Below are positions 1 through 8,159 of a stretch of 14,562 bases of DNA, one piece after another (the first letter of the stretch is position 1; each line of letters opens with the position of its first letter). The translations under genes and the position numbers were made by a program. Below the pieces are notes generated by a model. The model was not told where the DNA came from and did no database searches. It saw only the letters and a list, made by a program, of their open reading frames with translations. This DNA comes from Bacteroidales bacterium UBA5762 (GTDB lineage Bacteria; Bacteroidota; Bacteroidia; Bacteroidales; TTA-H9), in contig DIEY01000017.1 of NCBI GenBank assembly GCA_002418865.1, positions 1 to 14,562 of the forward strand, written 5' to 3'.

Positions 1-20
1 CCTAATTTTTGTCCATTATA

Positions 21-49
21 CCAAATCTTATAAATGAAATTTGGTTTTT
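21..49 (+). terminator. Possible intrinsic terminator of a gene left of the window
   Basis: CCAAAT at 21-26 and ATTTGG at 39-44 form a 6-bp stem around a 12-base loop, followed directly by a run of five T (45-49). This fits a weak rho-independent terminator on the plus strand. The stem is short and AT-rich and the gene it would serve is outside the window, so the call is tentative. Confidence 0.35.
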
Positions 50-163
50 GAATCTTCGTAAAGGATGGTCCTATTGTTTTCCGCACTTTCTTGCTACATC
101 ATCATAAGTACTTGATTATCAATATTCATTTTGTGGTTTTGGGTGTTGCAAATTTTTTTTATC

Positions 164-868
164 ATGTTTATCAGAAAAGTAAGAAATCGGCGTGGAAGAC
201 TGTCTGTACAGGCGATACAGATGTTTCGTCGTAGCTACAATGTTGTCAAAACTATCGGTTGCGCCACCACACAGCACGAAATTGAAAGGTTAGAGCAATT
301 AGACAGGGAAGAGATAGAGCGTTTGAGTGGGAATCAGCTGAAGCTTTGTAGTTACGAGAGTAACGAGATCATCGAACAAACCTTTTCAATACTGGTCAAT
401 AGCAGTATTCGTAGCGTAGGACTTGAGTTGATTTTGGCAAGATCTACGATTATATTGGGTTTAATGCCATCGAGGAGGAGCTGTACTGGAACTTGGTCAT
501 AGCATGGTTGGCTTTTCCCTTAAGCAAGCTGAAAACGGTAGATTACATGTATCGTTATCAAGGGGAAAGCATCGAAGTGGATACGGTTTATCGTTTCTCG
601 GACAAATTGAGCGACAAACTCAAGCCAACGAAATCGCATAGAAGCTCATGTCTGCATTGCTTTTGCGGCCTACTGCATACTCAAGGAGCATGAAAGAGTC
701 CTATTGAAAGAGAAATCGGCCCTATCGTTAAAAAGGGCCAGTGAGTTGACACGAAACATGTATCAAATCACCTATTCTTTACCCGAATCAAGATAATCAA
801 AATGCAAACTTCTCAAAATGGATGAGGAGCAGGCTAAGCTATACCGAGTTGTTTGTAAAAATTTTTAG
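164..868 (+). pseudogene. Decayed IS1634-family transposase (N- and C-terminal parts, catalytic core lost)
   Basis: The reading begins at ATG 164 (MFIRKVRNRRGRLSVQ...VVKTIG), a start typical of IS1634-type (IS4-related, DDE) transposases. Similarity then moves to the frame with VDFGKIYDYIGFNAIEEELY and LSKLKTVDYMYRYQGESIEV (about 428-627), so a frameshift lies near 415-430. At about 628-634 the text jumps straight to the family's C-terminal part (IEAHVCIAFAAY, then LTRNMYQITY and MDEEQAKLYRVVCKNF, stop TAG 866-868). That tail carries an in-frame TAA at 794-796, plausibly from CAA. Family members are usually around 500-600 residues; only about 235 remain, so the central region with the catalytic acidic residues is missing. 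The element cannot make an active transposase. I could not identify its terminal inverted repeats or target duplication. The family call rests on remembered sequence patterns. Confidence 0.7.
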
Positions 869-969
869 GATGTCGCAATGTAGAAAAGAGGTCGAAGCTT
901 TACCTATAGTTGATAAATGGATATTTCCTTGCAAATTTAGAGCTTGGGGACAAGACTTCAGTACTGTCC

Positions 970-1012
970 CATCTTTTTTCGGTCAAAAGTGAAAAATTCG
1001 AAGCAAAAGATG
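970..1012 (-). terminator. Inverted repeat just after pgk, possible terminator
   Basis: CATCTTTT (970-977) and AAAAGATG (1005-1012) are perfect 8-bp complements separated by 27 bases. They lie 5 bases beyond the pgk stop codon on the minus strand. No clean T-run follows, and the stem is AT-rich, so termination is only a possibility. Confidence 0.3.
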
Positions 1013-1017
1013 AGAAA

Positions 1018-2208
1018 TTATTCGTTGACGAATTTTACGCCGGGAAGTTCTTTGCCTTCAATGTATTCGAGCATAGCCCCGCCGCCTGTGGAAACATAGC
1101 TCACCTGATTGGCCAGTTGATATTTATTGATAGCAGCTACTGAATCGCCTCCACCCACCAAAGAGTATGCACCTTTAGTTGTAGCCTCAGCAATGCACTG
1201 TGCAACTGCCACTGTGCCCGTTTCGAAATTACTCATTTCGAAAACACCCATAGGACCATTCCAAAGCAAAGTTTTAGAATGAGTAATCACGTCTTTGAAG
1301 AGTTCAATCGTTTTGGGGCCAATGTCAAGACCTATCCATCCGTCAGGAATTTCATCGGATTGGCAAATCTTACGGTTGGCTTCATTATCGAATTTATCGG
1401 CAATCACCACATCTACCGGGAGTAAGATCTTTATGCCCAACTGCTTTGCTTTTTCGAGCGTTTCTAAAGCAACAGGGATGAGTTCATCTTCGACGAGTGA
1501 ATTTCCTACTTTGCCACCCTGAGCCTTAATGAAAGTATACATCATTCCTCCACCAATAATTAGGTTATCCACTCTTTGCATCAGATTACGAATGATCTCG
1601 ATCTTTCCAGAGACCTTGGCACCTCCTAAAATTGCAGTAAACGGACGTTCGGCTTCTTCGAGAACCTTTTTCAGAGCGGCTAATTCATTGCCCATCACAT
1701 AACCAAACATTTTGGCTTGTGGGAAGAATTTTGCAATAATTGCCGTGGAAGCATGCGCCCGATGTGCCGTACCAAAAGCATCGTTTACGTAAACATCGCC
1801 CAGCTTGGCTAATTTTCCAGCAAATTCCTCATCTCCTTTTTCTTCTTCCTTGTAAAAACGTAGATTCTCTAAAAGCAAAATTTCACCAGGTTTCAGTTCT
1901 GATGCCATTTTTAATGTATCTTGACCTATGCAGTCGGGAGCAAATTTCACTTCTACGCCCGTTACTTTCTTCAAGTAAGGCAGCAAATGCCTGAGGCTGT
2001 ATTTATCGGATGGACCATCTTTAGGCCTACCTAAATGCGACATCAAAATCACACAACCTCCGTCATTCAGAATTTTTCGAATCGTAGGTAAAGTGGCATC
2101 AATTCGGGTAGTATCGGTAATCTGAAATTTATCATCCAGCGGAACATTAAAATCGACTCTAATAAGTGCCCGCTTATTCTTGAAATTAAAATTATCTATC
2201 GTCTTCAT
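1018..2208 (-). CDS. pgk: Phosphoglycerate kinase
   Basis: Cytosolic glycolytic and gluconeogenic enzyme: 1,3-bisphosphoglycerate + ADP to 3-phosphoglycerate + ATP. The 396 residues match the usual bacterial length. The N-terminal substrate domain has RVDFNVP (17-23), the basic-patch motif SHLGRP (57-62) and LLLENLRF (111-118). The nucleotide-binding C-terminal half has GGAKVSGK (195-202), NGPMGVFE (317-324), GGGDS (352-356) and the ending STGGGAMLEYIEGKELPG (373-390). The ATG start gives MKTIDNFNFKNKRALIRVDF, in register with other Pgk proteins. It lies 40 bases after the stop of the S9A peptidase gene and has its own promoter-like element in that gap, so it is probably expressed independently. 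All family motifs are present; no anomaly seen. Confidence 0.97.
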   Translation of the reverse strand: MKTIDNFNFKNKRALIRVDFNVPLDDKFQITDTTRIDATLPTIRKILNDGGCVILMSHLGRPKDGPSDKYSLRHLLPYLKKVTGVEVKFAPDCIGQDTLKMASELKPGEILLLENLRFYKEEEKGDEEFAGKLAKLGDVYVNDAFGTAHRAHASTAIIAKFFPQAKMFGYVMGNELAALKKVLEEAERPFTAILGGAKVSGKIEIIRNLMQRVDNLIIGGGMMYTFIKAQGGKVGNSLVEDELIPVALETLEKAKQLGIKILLPVDVVIADKFDNEANRKICQSDEIPDGWIGLDIGPKTIELFKDVITHSKTLLWNGPMGVFEMSNFETGTVAVAQCIAEATTKGAYSLVGGGDSVAAINKYQLANQVSYVSTGGGAMLEYIEGKELPGVKFVNE

Positions 2209-2233
2209 ATATTCGTGCTTTATAATTTGACGG

Positions 2234-2266
2234 CAAAAATAATGTTTTTCAAGGTTGAGCTGTCAA
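2234..2266 (-). promoter_or_regulatory. Bacteroidota-type promoter for pgk
   Basis: On the minus strand TATTTTTG (2241-2234) matches the -7 consensus TAnnTTTG. A TTG (2266-2264) lies 22 bases upstream, at the long end of the usual -33/-7 spacing. Transcription would begin roughly 20 bases before the pgk ATG. The upstream box falls inside the last codons of the preceding peptidase gene. Confidence 0.5.
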
Positions 2267-4405
2267 GGCTCTGAGCAGAAATACCCATTCGAAGGCAAGT
2301 TCCCTGAGTGCATCATACCTGCCGGTTGCACCTCCATGGCCAGATTCCATGTTGGTTTTTAAAAGAATAATATTATCGCCGGTATTGTTAGCTCTAAGCT
2401 TTGCCACCCATTTAGCAGGCTCGTGATAACGAACCTGAGAATCGTTGAGGCCAGCGGTTGCCAAAATTGGTGGATAATGAGCAGGTTTTATGTTATCGTA
2501 AGGAGAATACGACAAAATATAGAAATAATCTTCTTTTTTATTGGGATTCCCCCATTGTTCATATTCCTGAGTAGTCAAAGGTAAAGTTTTATCAAGCATG
2601 GTATTAATTACATCGACAAAGGGAACATCGGCTATGACTGCACCGAAGAACTCAGGCTGTAGGTTGAGCACAGCGGCTACTAGAAGTCCCCCGGCACTTC
2701 CTCCCATGATGCCGATTTTTTTAGGTTGAGAATATTTGTTATCGACAAGAAACTGCGCACAGGCAATAAAATCGGTAAATGAATTCTTTTTTTTCATCAA
2801 TTTTCCGTCTTCATACCATTGTTCGCCCATTTCGCTACCTCCGCGCACTTGGGCAATTGCATACACAAATCCTCTATCCACCAGACTCAAAATCGAGGTT
2901 CTGAACCAAGCATCGGTACTATAGCCATAAGCTCCATAGCCATATAGCAAGGCAGGATTCGACCCATTCAATTCGAGCCCCTTTTTGTATAAAATGGCCA
3001 TAGGTACCTCTGATCCATCAGAGGCTCTGGCAAAACGACGCTCCACTACATATTTATCAGGATCGAAACCTGAGGGAATATCCTGAATCTTTAAAATTTG
3101 TACTTCATGAGTATCCATATCGATTTGGTAAATGGTGGTCGGACGATTGAGCGATGAATAGGAATATCTTAATACTTTCTGGCTATATTCAGGATTAGAA
3201 TATGTTGAAACCACATAAACCGGTTCGGGGAAAGCTACATTATGGAATTTGCTTCCATCTAAATTATAGATTCTCAAGCCCGTCAAACCATTGTTGCGTA
3301 TTTGTACAATCAAATGATTCTCGAAAACTTCGTAATTTTCTATTTTCACCTTTTCGTCATGCGGAAAGATAACCTTCCACTGTTTTGGATCCGAGAATTT
3401 GCCGAAAGGTGCCAAATAAATCATTCCATTTTTACTTCTGGGAGATTTATAATAAACATAGAACCCTAAATCTTTGTGATGTTCCGCGCCATACATAACA
3501 TCTTTTTCTCGTGGTATAAAAACTTGAAAATTTCCATTAGGTTGGTCGGATTTGAGCATTCTTACCTCAGAGGTTGTAAAACTGGCCGATTCAATCAATA
3601 TATAATCGTTCGATAAGGTTTTAGATACGGAAACATTCAATAGTTCATCATTTTCTTCGAAGACAGGTGTATCTTTTTCTAAAGTTCCTGCAATATGACG
3701 TAAAACCTTATATGGGCGTAAAGATTCATTGCCAATGGTATAAAATAAGGTTTTACTATCAGCTGCCCAAGTGAAAGATTGAACATTTTCGAGTTGGTCG
3801 GGTAAATCTTTTCCACTTCTTAAATCTCTTATCTTTAAGGTAAATTCGGCAAAAGAACCAGTAGTATTGTATGTATAGGCTGCAAAATTATTATCGGGGC
3901 TCACTTCATAATCATTGAAAATAAAGGCTGATTGGCCCTCAGCCATGGCATTTACGTCGAAGATCAGTTCTTCTTCTGCTGATGAGCTTAATTTTTGACG
4001 AAAATACAAGGGATATTGCTTTCCTTTGAGCGTTCGGGTAAAGTAATAATAACCATTGTTAGGAATTTTTACGCTCATATCTTCTTCCTTGATACGTGAC
4101 TTTAATTCATTAAAGATTTCTTCTTGCAGAGGTTCATTTTCTTTTATAACCAAGTTGCAATATTCATTTTCGGCATTTAGATAGGCCATTACCTCGGGGT
4201 TGTTACGGTCATTCAGCCAGAAATATGGATCGATTCGCGTATTTCCAAACTCATGAAATTCGACCGGGCGGGAAGCAGCTACGGGAGGTGCAGGATATAG
4301 ATATTGCTTCAAAGGACGTAAATTTTGTTGTGCCTCAAGTTGTAAATGTGTCATAAATATTAAAGTAAATAAAATAGCTGTAAATGAATGATAATATGTT
4401 TTCAT
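2249..4405 (-). CDS. Exported prolyl-oligopeptidase-family serine peptidase (S9A, oligopeptidase B-like)
   Basis: A 718-residue serine peptidase that cleaves short peptides, in oligopeptidase B relatives after basic residues. The first ~26 residues (MKTYYHSFTAILFTLIFMTHLQLEAQQ) look like a cleaved signal peptide, so it probably acts in the periplasm. Residues ~40-430 form the beta-propeller lid region, beginning with PVEFHEFGNTRIDPYFWLND, typical of S9A. The C-terminal alpha/beta-hydrolase domain carries the nucleophile in GGSAGG (Ser570), the acid in GLNDSQVRYHEP (Asp655) and the base in SGHGG (His690), all in the right order and spacing. YGYGAYGYSTDAWF and QVRGGSEMGEQWYEDGK are further family signatures. 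Length fits the family. Gene neighbours are unrelated metabolic genes, suggesting a stand-alone transcript; I found no clear TAnnTTTG box upstream. Substrate preference (Arg/Lys versus Pro) cannot be fixed from sequence alone, so I give no gene symbol. Confidence 0.93.
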   Translation of the reverse strand: MKTYYHSFTAILFTLIFMTHLQLEAQQNLRPLKQYLYPAPPVAASRPVEFHEFGNTRIDPYFWLNDRNNPEVMAYLNAENEYCNLVIKENEPLQEEIFNELKSRIKEEDMSVKIPNNGYYYFTRTLKGKQYPLYFRQKLSSSAEEELIFDVNAMAEGQSAFIFNDYEVSPDNNFAAYTYNTTGSFAEFTLKIRDLRSGKDLPDQLENVQSFTWAADSKTLFYTIGNESLRPYKVLRHIAGTLEKDTPVFEENDELLNVSVSKTLSNDYILIESASFTTSEVRMLKSDQPNGNFQVFIPREKDVMYGAEHHKDLGFYVYYKSPRSKNGMIYLAPFGKFSDPKQWKVIFPHDEKVKIENYEVFENHLIVQIRNNGLTGLRIYNLDGSKFHNVAFPEPVYVVSTYSNPEYSQKVLRYSYSSLNRPTTIYQIDMDTHEVQILKIQDIPSGFDPDKYVVERRFARASDGSEVPMAILYKKGLELNGSNPALLYGYGAYGYSTDAWFRTSILSLVDRGFVYAIAQVRGGSEMGEQWYEDGKLMKKKNSFTDFIACAQFLVDNKYSQPKKIGIMGGSAGGLLVAAVLNLQPEFFGAVIADVPFVDVINTMLDKTLPLTTQEYEQWGNPNKKEDYFYILSYSPYDNIKPAHYPPILATAGLNDSQVRYHEPAKWVAKLRANNTGDNIILLKTNMESGHGGATGRYDALRELAFEWVFLLRALTAQP

Positions 4406-4598
4406 GTTGAATTGAAGATTGTAAGTAATGTATTGTTGCGGTTAATTTTATTCTATGAGGGCAAAACGATGTCCACGTTCGAATATTTTTTTACAAAGAA
4501 ACAAAAAACTAATGTTGTAGAAGCATATATCAATCTTCGACGATTAGTCAGGTCAAAAAGTTACATTTTCGGATAATTTTCTTATAAATCGAAGATTA
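4406..4598. other. Intergenic region bounded by a 9-bp inverted repeat
   Basis: No credible gene lies here. AATCTTCGA (4532-4540) and TCGAAGATT (4589-4597) are perfect 9-bp complements 48 bases apart, the second copy ending just before the stop codon of the deoxynucleoside kinase gene (stop at 4599-4601). It could be a long-loop structure in the 3' untranslated region of that transcript, or the ends of a tiny decayed element. Neither a T-run nor a target duplication is visible. Confidence 0.35.
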
Positions 4599-5213
4599 TC
4601 AAAATAATCCATGAAGGCTGGCATTTATTTTTTCGATGACGCTGGCAAGGTCTTCGGCATTAGAAGCAAAATCGGTATGATCTACATCTATAATGAGAAG
4701 TTTTCCGGCTTTATATTGTGAAATCCAGTCTTCATATCTTTCATTCAATCCCTTGAGGTAATCCAGACGAATACTTTCCTCGTAAGGTCGTCCTCGTTTT
4801 TGAATCTGGCGCACGAGAGTGGGGACAGTTGCTCTCAGATAAATCAAAAGGTCAGGAGGTTGAATGAAGGAAATCATTAATTCGAAGAGGCTTTGATAAT
4901 TTTGGAAATCTCTGGTATCCATAAGCCCCATATCATGCAGATTGGGTGCGAAAATGTAAGCATCCTCGTAAATTGTTCTGTCCTGAACCACATTTTCTCC
5001 TGATTGTCTGATTTCGATGATTTGTCGGAATCGGCTATTGAGAAAATAGATTTGCAGATTAAAAGACCATCGTTGCATGTCTTCATAAAAACTCATCAGG
5101 TAGGGATTAGTATCTACATCTTCGAAATGGGGTTTCCATTGAAAATGTTTGGCAAGTAAAGCAGTAAGTGTACTTTTTCCCGAACCTATATTTCCTGCAA
5201 TAGCTATGTGCAT
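4599..5213 (-). CDS. Deoxynucleoside kinase (dNK family, dAdo/dGuo kinase-like)
   Basis: Cytosolic salvage enzyme that phosphorylates deoxynucleosides to 5'-monophosphates with ATP. The P-loop GNIGSGKS (7-14) sits at the very N terminus, as usual in the family. DRTIYED (78-84) is the acidic/arginine motif that binds the nucleoside 5'-OH and base, and QKRGRPYE (138-145) is the arginine-rich lid. The 204-residue length matches bacterial deoxyadenosine/deoxyguanosine kinases. The gene follows the GH3-family gene by 50 bases on the same strand with no promoter element seen between, so the two are probably co-transcribed; no functional link between them is obvious. Which deoxynucleoside is preferred cannot be told from motifs alone. 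Confidence 0.92.
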   Translation of the reverse strand: MHIAIAGNIGSGKSTLTALLAKHFQWKPHFEDVDTNPYLMSFYEDMQRWSFNLQIYFLNSRFRQIIEIRQSGENVVQDRTIYEDAYIFAPNLHDMGLMDTRDFQNYQSLFELMISFIQPPDLLIYLRATVPTLVRQIQKRGRPYEESIRLDYLKGLNERYEDWISQYKAGKLLIIDVDHTDFASNAEDLASVIEKINASLHGLF

Positions 5214-5263
5214 AAGTAAAATTATTTAGAAGAGATTATAGAAAAATATTTTGAGAAATCAGT

Positions 5264-6790
5264 TTAAGCATGAGATTTTTCAAGCAGAGTAAGAATTTCT
5301 TCAATGTAATTTCTTTCGTTAGCTAACCGAGGAACCTTGTTTTGTCCACCGAGTTTATTACGACTTTTCATCCATAGATAGAATGTTCCTTGTGGTACTT
5401 GTTGCATGATGGGCCTGGATAAAACCATATCATGGAATCGTTTAGCTTCGTAATCGGAATTTACTGATTGAAGGGCTTTATCGAAAGTATCTATAAAACA
5501 TTCAAAATCGTCGGGTGGTTTTTCGAATTCCAACAGCCACTGATGAGCGCCATTTCTATTCTGGCTGAAATAAACGGGTGCACCAGTATATTCTCTCATT
5601 TGAGCATTACATTTATTACAGGCAATTTCGAAGGCCTTTTCGGCATTTTCGGCTATTACTTCTTCTCCAAAGGCATTGATAAAATGACGCGTTCGCCCCG
5701 AAATTCTAAATTTATAAGGATTCTGACTAGTAAAAATTATAGTATCGCCTAACATATAACGCCATAGCCCGCTATTGGTAGAAATAAGCATGGCATAATT
5801 TTTCCCTACCTCGGTTTCCCACAAAGGAAGAGCATACATGTTGGCCTTATTCAATTGATCTAAAGGAACAAATTCGTAAAATATGCCATAATCCAACATC
5901 AACAGCATGGATTCATCTAATGGATCATCCTGTATACCAAAAAAACCTTCTGAGGCATTATAAGTTTCAACATAACGTAAATGCTGCAAAGGAATAAGTT
6001 TTTCGAACTGTTGTCTGTATGGTCTAAAGCTAACCCCACCATGAAAAAAGACTTCCAGCTTAGGCCAAACCTCAGCAATGTGTTGCTTGTTAGTCACCTC
6101 TAAAATTCTTTTCAACAAAACAAGTGTCCAGCTGGGTACGCCAATCATACTGGTAATATTTTCTTTACTTGTAATCTGAGCCATCATTTCTATTTTCTCT
6201 TCCCAGTTTTTCATCAGGGCTACTTCGAGTTCTGGCGTACGTCGCTTAGCAGCCCAAGATGGCAAATTTTGCATGAGTATGGCCGAGAGATCTCCTTCGA
6301 TAATTTGATGATGATTGACCTGATGAAGGGTTTGCGAACCTCCCATTACAAGACTTTTACCTCTGAATAATAATGTTTGGGGATAGCGATGCATATACAT
6401 AGACAACATATCTTTGCCAGCCTTGAAATGACATTCATGCAAAGATTCATGACTCAAAGGAATGAACTTGCTTCTGTCGGCCGTCGTTCCTGATGATTTG
6501 GCAAACCATTCGATGCGAGTATTCCATAATATATTTTGTTCACCTTGCCTTAACCTGTCGATGTAAGGTTTTAAGGATTCATAATCCTGTATAGCTACTC
6601 TTTCCGTAAAATCTTTATAATTCTTTATATGCTGATAATCAAATGATCTACCCCATTCAGTATTTTTTGCAGATGCTATCAGCTTTTGTAACACCTTATT
6701 TTGAGCCTCATAGGCATGAAGCTTGAAATAACGAATTTGTTCGATTCTGCGTTTTACGTATAACGAGATCAGGGTATTTAAAAACGACAT
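5264..6790 (-). CDS. GH3-family acyl-adenylate-forming protein
   Basis: A 508-residue bacterial relative of plant GH3 acyl acid-amido synthetases, which adenylate a carboxylic acid and then transfer it to an amino acid. The three ATP/AMP-binding motifs are visible: SSGTTADRSKFIP (99-111), YNASEGF (277-283, the Y-x-A/T-S-E motif) and YMLGDTI (345-351, corresponding to YRxGD). FFHGGVSF (248-255) is another family block, and FRISGRTRHFINAFGEEVI (361-379) begins the C-terminal domain. Length is close to typical Bacteroidota members. Such genes are widespread in this phylum, but their natural substrate is not established to my knowledge, so auxin or jasmonate activity should not be assumed. It heads a probable two-gene unit with the deoxynucleoside kinase and has a -7-like element just upstream. 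Confidence 0.9.
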   Translation of the reverse strand: MSFLNTLISLYVKRRIEQIRYFKLHAYEAQNKVLQKLIASAKNTEWGRSFDYQHIKNYKDFTERVAIQDYESLKPYIDRLRQGEQNILWNTRIEWFAKSSGTTADRSKFIPLSHESLHECHFKAGKDMLSMYMHRYPQTLLFRGKSLVMGGSQTLHQVNHHQIIEGDLSAILMQNLPSWAAKRRTPELEVALMKNWEEKIEMMAQITSKENITSMIGVPSWTLVLLKRILEVTNKQHIAEVWPKLEVFFHGGVSFRPYRQQFEKLIPLQHLRYVETYNASEGFFGIQDDPLDESMLLMLDYGIFYEFVPLDQLNKANMYALPLWETEVGKNYAMLISTNSGLWRYMLGDTIIFTSQNPYKFRISGRTRHFINAFGEEVIAENAEKAFEIACNKCNAQMREYTGAPVYFSQNRNGAHQWLLEFEKPPDDFECFIDTFDKALQSVNSDYEAKRFHDMVLSRPIMQQVPQGTFYLWMKSRNKLGGQNKVPRLANERNYIEEILTLLEKSHA

Positions 6791-6812
6791 CCTTTTAGCC
6801 CAAATTTTCAGT

Positions 6813-6820
6813 CAAAAGTA
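6813..6820 (-). promoter_or_regulatory. -7-like element upstream of the GH3 gene
   Basis: TACTTTTG on the minus strand (6820-6813) fits TAnnTTTG exactly and lies 22 bases before the ATG, which would give a short leader of about 15 bases. I see no good TTG/TTTG partner at the expected distance, so the assignment is provisional. Confidence 0.35.
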
Positions 6821-6956
6821 ATGATAATTGAAATTCGCTGAAATGAGGTAGAGATTAAAAAACTTATTTTTTCATTAGATGATAGCTGTTTTCCGTAATG
6901 AAGAGCCTTCAAATGCTAAAATAAACCTTACAAATAAATCCATGTTAACTATGGAT

Positions 6957-6990
6957 AAAGAAAAAAATACTCAAATGTGAGGGCATTTGA
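6957..6990 (-). terminator. Rho-independent terminator after the msrC-lipoprotein unit
   Basis: On the minus strand TCAAATG (6990-6984) pairs perfectly with CATTTGA (6977-6971) across a 6-base loop, followed by GTA and seven T in a row (6967-6961), then CTTT. This is the classical layout. It lies 166 bases after the lipoprotein stop, giving a rather long 3' untranslated region. Confidence 0.55.
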
Positions 6991-7156
6991 AGATTTGTTG
7001 CTATTCTGCACATTCAATAATTCAATAATTTGAAGTTTTTATAAATTCTAAGCATCTTAAATTTCAAAACCAAAAGCATGTGATTTAAAGCTCTAAGGCA
7101 TGCATTTAGCTTCAATTGATAGAGAATTATTCGATTAGCATTCAATTGTAACTTAT

Positions 7157-7705
7157 TCAGGGAATAGACGGAACGGAATCATTCAGTTCTTCGAATAAGG
7201 TAGTATCGGGTTCAGTGGAAAGATAAGCTCCTAAATAAAAGTTTCTGAAATAATTATCGGCTTTAGCAAACTCACGTTCAGCCTGAGTAAGTTTTTTATA
7301 AATATTTCTCCTTAAACGCAAAATGCGGGCATCGTCGGCATCCGAGATTTCACCGGGTTTTTTCACTATGGTGATCATTTCCCAAATTTCATTTTCCAAA
7401 ACCTCACGATAAACCATCAAAAGCGATAGGGTGGCATTTAGCAAAACAGTATCTTGATCATAAGCTCCCAATTTTTCGATTTCGGCATAAGAATTTTTGG
7501 CATATTCGAGTGAATGATTGTAAACTTGCATAAGCCCGACCGTATCGGCATGTTCGAGATAACGGTTGATGTCGAAAATGACATCGGCTAAAGTGTTTTG
7601 TTTTTCCAGTATCTGGTCGTAATATTCTTTGGGTGAAGACAAATCTTTACATGCCGAAATAATCATCAGAAAGAGCAAACAAAATATGAGGGCCATCTTA
7701 TACAT
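7157..7705 (-). CDS. Small hypothetical lipoprotein
   Basis: 182 residues of unrecognised family. The N terminus MYKMALIFCLLFLMIISAC has a positive start, a hydrophobic stretch and a lipobox ending I-S-A-C with Cys19 as the lipidation site, followed by Lys-Asp. The mature protein should therefore be anchored in a membrane, facing the periplasm or surface. The rest is charged and looks mostly alpha-helical, with heptad-like stretches around RILRLRRNIYKKLTQAEREF (about residues 126-145). It has no catalytic motif I recognise. It overlaps the upstream msrC gene by 8 bases, so the two are translated from one transcript and their expression is likely coupled. ATG codons exist at residues 1 and 4; either keeps the signal sequence intact. 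Confidence 0.8.
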   Translation of the reverse strand: MYKMALIFCLLFLMIISACKDLSSPKEYYDQILEKQNTLADVIFDINRYLEHADTVGLMQVYNHSLEYAKNSYAEIEKLGAYDQDTVLLNATLSLLMVYREVLENEIWEMITIVKKPGEISDADDARILRLRRNIYKKLTQAEREFAKADNYFRNFYLGAYLSTEPDTTLFEELNDSVPSIP

Positions 7706-8159
7706 AGATCATATTAACTATTTTTTCGAGCCATTTGGCATCGGTTTCATCGAAGTTGTTAAGAAGCTGGCTATCGACATCTAATACTCCCCTGATGTTT
7801 CCCCTTGTATCTTTAAGGGGGACAGCTATTTCGGATTTGGAACGGCTATCACAAGCAATATGACCTGGGAATTGATTTACGTCGGGCACAATGATGGTTT
7901 TTTGCTGTTGTATCGCAGCCCAGCAAACTCCCCTATTTTTCTCAAGTACCTGACATGCAAGTGGACCCTGATAACACCCAACTATGAGTTCACCTTCGTG
8001 AAGAAGATAATATCCCGTCCAGAAAAAATTAGGCATCTTATGGTGTAGTAAAGCAACGGTTGTGCTCATTCGCGCTTCAGGTAAGTTTGTCTTGGTTAAA
8101 AGACCTTTGAGTTGGTCGTAAATGCGTTGATAACGTATGTTTCTATTTTGAGTTTTCAC
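7698..8159 (-). CDS. msrC: Free methionine-(R)-sulfoxide reductase (GAF domain, fRMsr)
   Basis: A single-GAF-domain enzyme that reduces free methionine-R-sulfoxide in the cytosol using thioredoxin-type reductants. The 153 residues span the whole domain. FFWTGYYLLHEGELIVG (45-61), GPLACQ (65-70), NRGVCWAA (75-82), VPDVNQFPGHIACDSRSKSE (91-110) and GVLDVDS are family signatures. The three reactive cysteines of the E. coli enzyme (Cys84, Cys94, Cys118) correspond to Cys69, Cys79 and Cys103 here, with identical spacing (10 and 24 residues), so the enzyme should be active. It is the first gene of a unit with the lipoprotein, whose start codon overlaps its 3' end. The ATG start gives a normal N-terminal helix, MKTQNRNIRYQRIYDQL. 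Confidence 0.93.
   Translation of the reverse strand: MKTQNRNIRYQRIYDQLKGLLTKTNLPEARMSTTVALLHHKMPNFFWTGYYLLHEGELIVGCYQGPLACQVLEKNRGVCWAAIQQQKTIIVPDVNQFPGHIACDSRSKSEIAVPLKDTRGNIRGVLDVDSQLLNNFDETDAKWLEKIVNMIYV

Larger units (their letters stand above)
6791..7156. other. Intergenic region, about 366 bases, no gene
   Basis: AT-rich DNA between the GH3 gene and the lipoprotein gene, both on the minus strand. It contains the GH3 -7-like element and a good hairpin terminator (annotated separately). Around 7012-7028 the octamer TTCAATAA occurs twice in tandem. I see no open reading frame with protein-like features on either strand and no recognisable RNA gene. Confidence 0.6.

Noticed and set aside
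910..1143. 77-codon plus-strand frame over the pgk 3' end
   Set aside because: It is the antisense shadow of pgk for half its length and shows no independent protein features.
4388..4576. 62-codon plus-strand frame between the peptidase and kinase genes
   Set aside because: It starts inside the peptidase gene on the opposite strand, has no domain, and its tail is AT-rich intergenic sequence.
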